Shown here: positions 7,014 to 8,078 of the stretch, piece by piece
Layout: the number at the start of each line of letters is the position of its first letter
Position numbering within the stretch: the stretch's first letter is position 1
Source: Deltaproteobacteria bacterium
GTDB lineage: Bacteria > Desulfobacterota > Desulfobacteria > Desulfobacterales > JAABPS01
Assembly: GCA_019309685.1 (NCBI GenBank)
Contig: JAFDFT010000084.1
Span: 1 to 8,078 of the forward strand
Reading direction: 5' to 3'
DNA: 8,078 nucleotides
Translations under genes and position numbers: made by a program
The notes under the pieces: generated by a model
Told to the model about the DNA's origin: nothing
Database searches by the model: none
Seen by the model: only the letters and a program-made list of their open reading frames with translations

Positions 7014-7125
7014 GGAGGTTTCCATATGAGTCGCTAATAAGAGTTTGCAATAGTTCAAGCTTCACCCTTGGATGCAGTTTGTTGAGCGAAAGCGAAATCC
7101 CGCTTGCGGGGCATATAAAACCTCC
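7014..7125 (+). promoter_or_regulatory. Foldable leader element upstream of the radical SAM gene (possible cis-regulatory RNA)
   Basis: A long-range helix closes about 110 nt. GGAGGTTT (7014-7021) is the exact complement of AAACCTCC (7118-7125), and after a 2x1 internal loop ATATG (7024-7028) pairs with CATAT (7112-7116). Inside are two further hairpins. GTTCAAG (7053-7059) pairs with CTTGGAT (7067-7073, two G-U pairs), extended by TGC/GCA (7046-7048 with 7074-7076). CCCG-CTTG-CGGG (7099-7110) forms a tetraloop hairpin that competes with AAGCG/CGCTT (7090-7094 with 7101-7105). The element lies between the candidate promoter and the start codon. The CCTCC arm could instead pair, more weakly, with the GAGG ribosome-binding site at 7157-7160. 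I cannot match it to a riboswitch class I know. A palindromic repeat insertion remains a real alternative. Confidence 0.45.
7026..7037 (+). CDS. Possible three-codon leader ORF (Met-Ser-Arg-stop)
   Basis: A perfect GGAGG (7014-7018) sits seven bases before an ATG at 7026, which is followed by two codons, TAA, and a second in-frame TAA. The ribosome-binding site is stronger than that of the radical SAM gene downstream, yet opens only this minimal ORF. It lies inside the 5' arm of the long-range helix, so ribosome binding here and helix formation would exclude each other. Minimal ORFs of this kind can be regulatory, but a chance ATG after a purine run is quite possible. Confidence 0.2.
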   Translation: MSR

Positions 7126-7166
7126 AACTTGTGTAAACTCAGGTAATAACTTTAAAGAGGATCACT

Positions 7167-8078
7167 ATGAAGTCACTAAACGGCAAGCAATTATACGGCC
7201 TCCAAAGACTTTTGATGACATTTAAAATGGGGATGAATAAGGAACTTAAAGGTCTGTCACTTAAACAAAAGCTGGCCTTAAATTATGTTTCAAAAGAAAG
7301 CAAACTAACTAAAATTGGCAGTAAAATATTTTCCAATACCTTTACTCCCTATTATCCTTCGTTGGCATATGACCGTTTCTTAAAAGGGGTGATTTCAGTT
7401 TCTTCCGGCAACCCATTGCCCGTGATCACCAATTTTGCTGTGACATCTCTTTGCCCATGCAACTGCTGGCATTGCTCATTTTCAGACCGTTCCAAAAAAG
7501 ATATCTTATCCCTTAAACATCTTAAATCCGCTATTTCTGAAGTTCAGGATATGGGTTCCAGTGTGATCGGAATTACCGGTGGAGAGCCTCTTCTTAGGAA
7601 GGATCTTGAAGAGATAATTTCATCTATTGATGAAAGGTCCATGCCCATCCTTTTTACCACAGGATACAAGCTCACTATTGATAGAGTGCGCGGCCTTAAA
7701 GATGCCGGGCTTGAAATCCCGGTCATCAGCCTGGATCATTATCGACCTGAAATTCATGACGCTGGCAGACGCAAAAAAGGGATGTATGATTATGCCATCA
7801 ATGCTATTAAAATGTTTCAAAATGAGGGATTTTATGTGGCTGTTTCCTTTGTTCCTGACCGAAAATTGGTTGATGATCATGAAGATATTTTCAAGACCAT
7901 CGATTTTTTCCGCGACCTTGGCATTAATGATATGCGGCTTACCTCCCCTATACTCAGCGGTCAGTTAACTTCAAAGCCCGAAGAAAAACTGACACCTGAA
8001 AACGTAAACACCATTTTTAAAATCCAGAAAAAATGCACCAACACCCCCGGATATCCCGGTGTATTTGCTTATGATTAT
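7167..8078 (+). CDS. Radical SAM protein, N-terminal 304 residues (partial, runs off right edge)
   Basis: The frame is open from the ATG at 7167 to the last base. GAGGA about five bases before the ATG is a fair ribosome-binding site. The first 85 residues are a basic, helical extension. The radical SAM core starts at about residue 86: CPCNCWHC gives the CX3CX2C iron-sulfur motif (Cys96, Cys100, Cys103), with an additional Cys98 inside it. ITGGEPLLR at about 136-144 is the SAM-binding GGEP motif, and ISLDHYRPEIHDAGR at about 187-201 matches the strand-4 region of peptide- or cofactor-modifying family members. Such enzymes cleave SAM to a 5'-deoxyadenosyl radical in anaerobic-type chemistry in the cytoplasm. 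The C-terminal part, where a SPASM or other auxiliary cluster domain might lie, is outside the window, so the substrate cannot be assigned. Confidence 0.9.
   Translation, partial: MKSLNGKQLYGLQRLLMTFKMGMNKELKGLSLKQKLALNYVSKESKLTKIGSKIFSNTFTPYYPSLAYDRFLKGVISVSSGNPLPVITNFAVTSLCPCNCWHCSFSDRSKKDILSLKHLKSAISEVQDMGSSVIGITGGEPLLRKDLEEIISSIDERSMPILFTTGYKLTIDRVRGLKDAGLEIPVISLDHYRPEIHDAGRRKKGMYDYAINAIKMFQNEGFYVAVSFVPDRKLVDDHEDIFKTIDFFRDLGINDMRLTSPILSGQLTSKPEEKLTPENVNTIFKIQKKCTNTPGYPGVFAYDY

Noticed and set aside
7014..7125. Possible integron attC site
   Set aside because: The palindromic, poorly conserved interior suggested attC, but the RYYYAAC and GTTRRRY core-site pair is not present at the ends and no integron gene is nearby.
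6905..7225. Open frame of 106 codons starting at a TTG before the radical SAM gene
   Set aside because: It lacks a ribosome-binding site, crosses the promoter and hairpin region, overlaps the well-supported radical SAM start in another frame, and its sequence looks like translated non-coding DNA.
7544..7968. Three open frames of 60-113 codons (both strands)
   Set aside because: They are shadows of the radical SAM frame, which carries the CX3CX2C and GGEP motifs.

Overview
The window is AT-rich DNA from what looks like a Gram-negative bacterium. The cues are an outer-membrane-type lipoprotein of the bacterial alpha-2-macroglobulin family and a dispersed GC-rich palindrome of the 'CTTGACC-CGGG-ATCC' type common in Proteobacteria. 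A sulfate-reducer-like (Desulfobacterota) host is a plausible guess from general gene style. No marker gene here proves it.

Layout. (1) Bases 1-1451, minus strand: the 5' portion of a large alpha-2-macroglobulin-like lipoprotein gene that runs off the left edge. (2) Bases 1452-1986: a gap of about 535 bp with a candidate promoter for that gene, a small AT-rich hairpin and a two-hairpin dispersed palindromic repeat. (3) Bases 1987-2916, plus: a 10-TM EamA/DMT transporter. (4) Bases 3002-3520, plus: a four-TM protein of unknown function with a strong ribosome-binding site. (5) Bases 3582-4142, minus: a DUF502 membrane protein, convergent with the previous gene. (6) Bases 4318-5169 (or to 5226), minus: an amidohydrolase-2 family metal-dependent hydrolase. 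(7) Bases 5388-5777, plus: a 129-aa soluble protein, possibly STAS/SpoIIAA-like, divergent from the amidohydrolase. (8) Bases 5962-6858, plus: a second EamA/DMT transporter. (9) Bases 6859-7166: a leader of about 300 bp with a good sigma70-like promoter and a foldable element closed by a long-range 8+5 bp helix. (10) Bases 7167-8078, plus: the N-terminal 304 residues of a radical SAM protein, open at the right edge.

The genes do not form an obvious pathway. They are mostly single transcription units in mixed orientations separated by 60-535 bp, and look like ordinary chromosomal housekeeping or accessory genes rather than a mobile island or defence locus. No tRNA, rRNA, CRISPR array, transposase or phage gene was seen. 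The most unusual object is the structured leader of the radical SAM gene. Its 5' helix arm contains a perfect GGAGG Shine-Dalgarno sequence followed at good spacing by a three-codon ORF (Met-Ser-Arg-stop), and its 3' arm carries an anti-Shine-Dalgarno-like CCTCC. This fits a cis-regulatory RNA, but a small palindromic repeat element is an equally open explanation.
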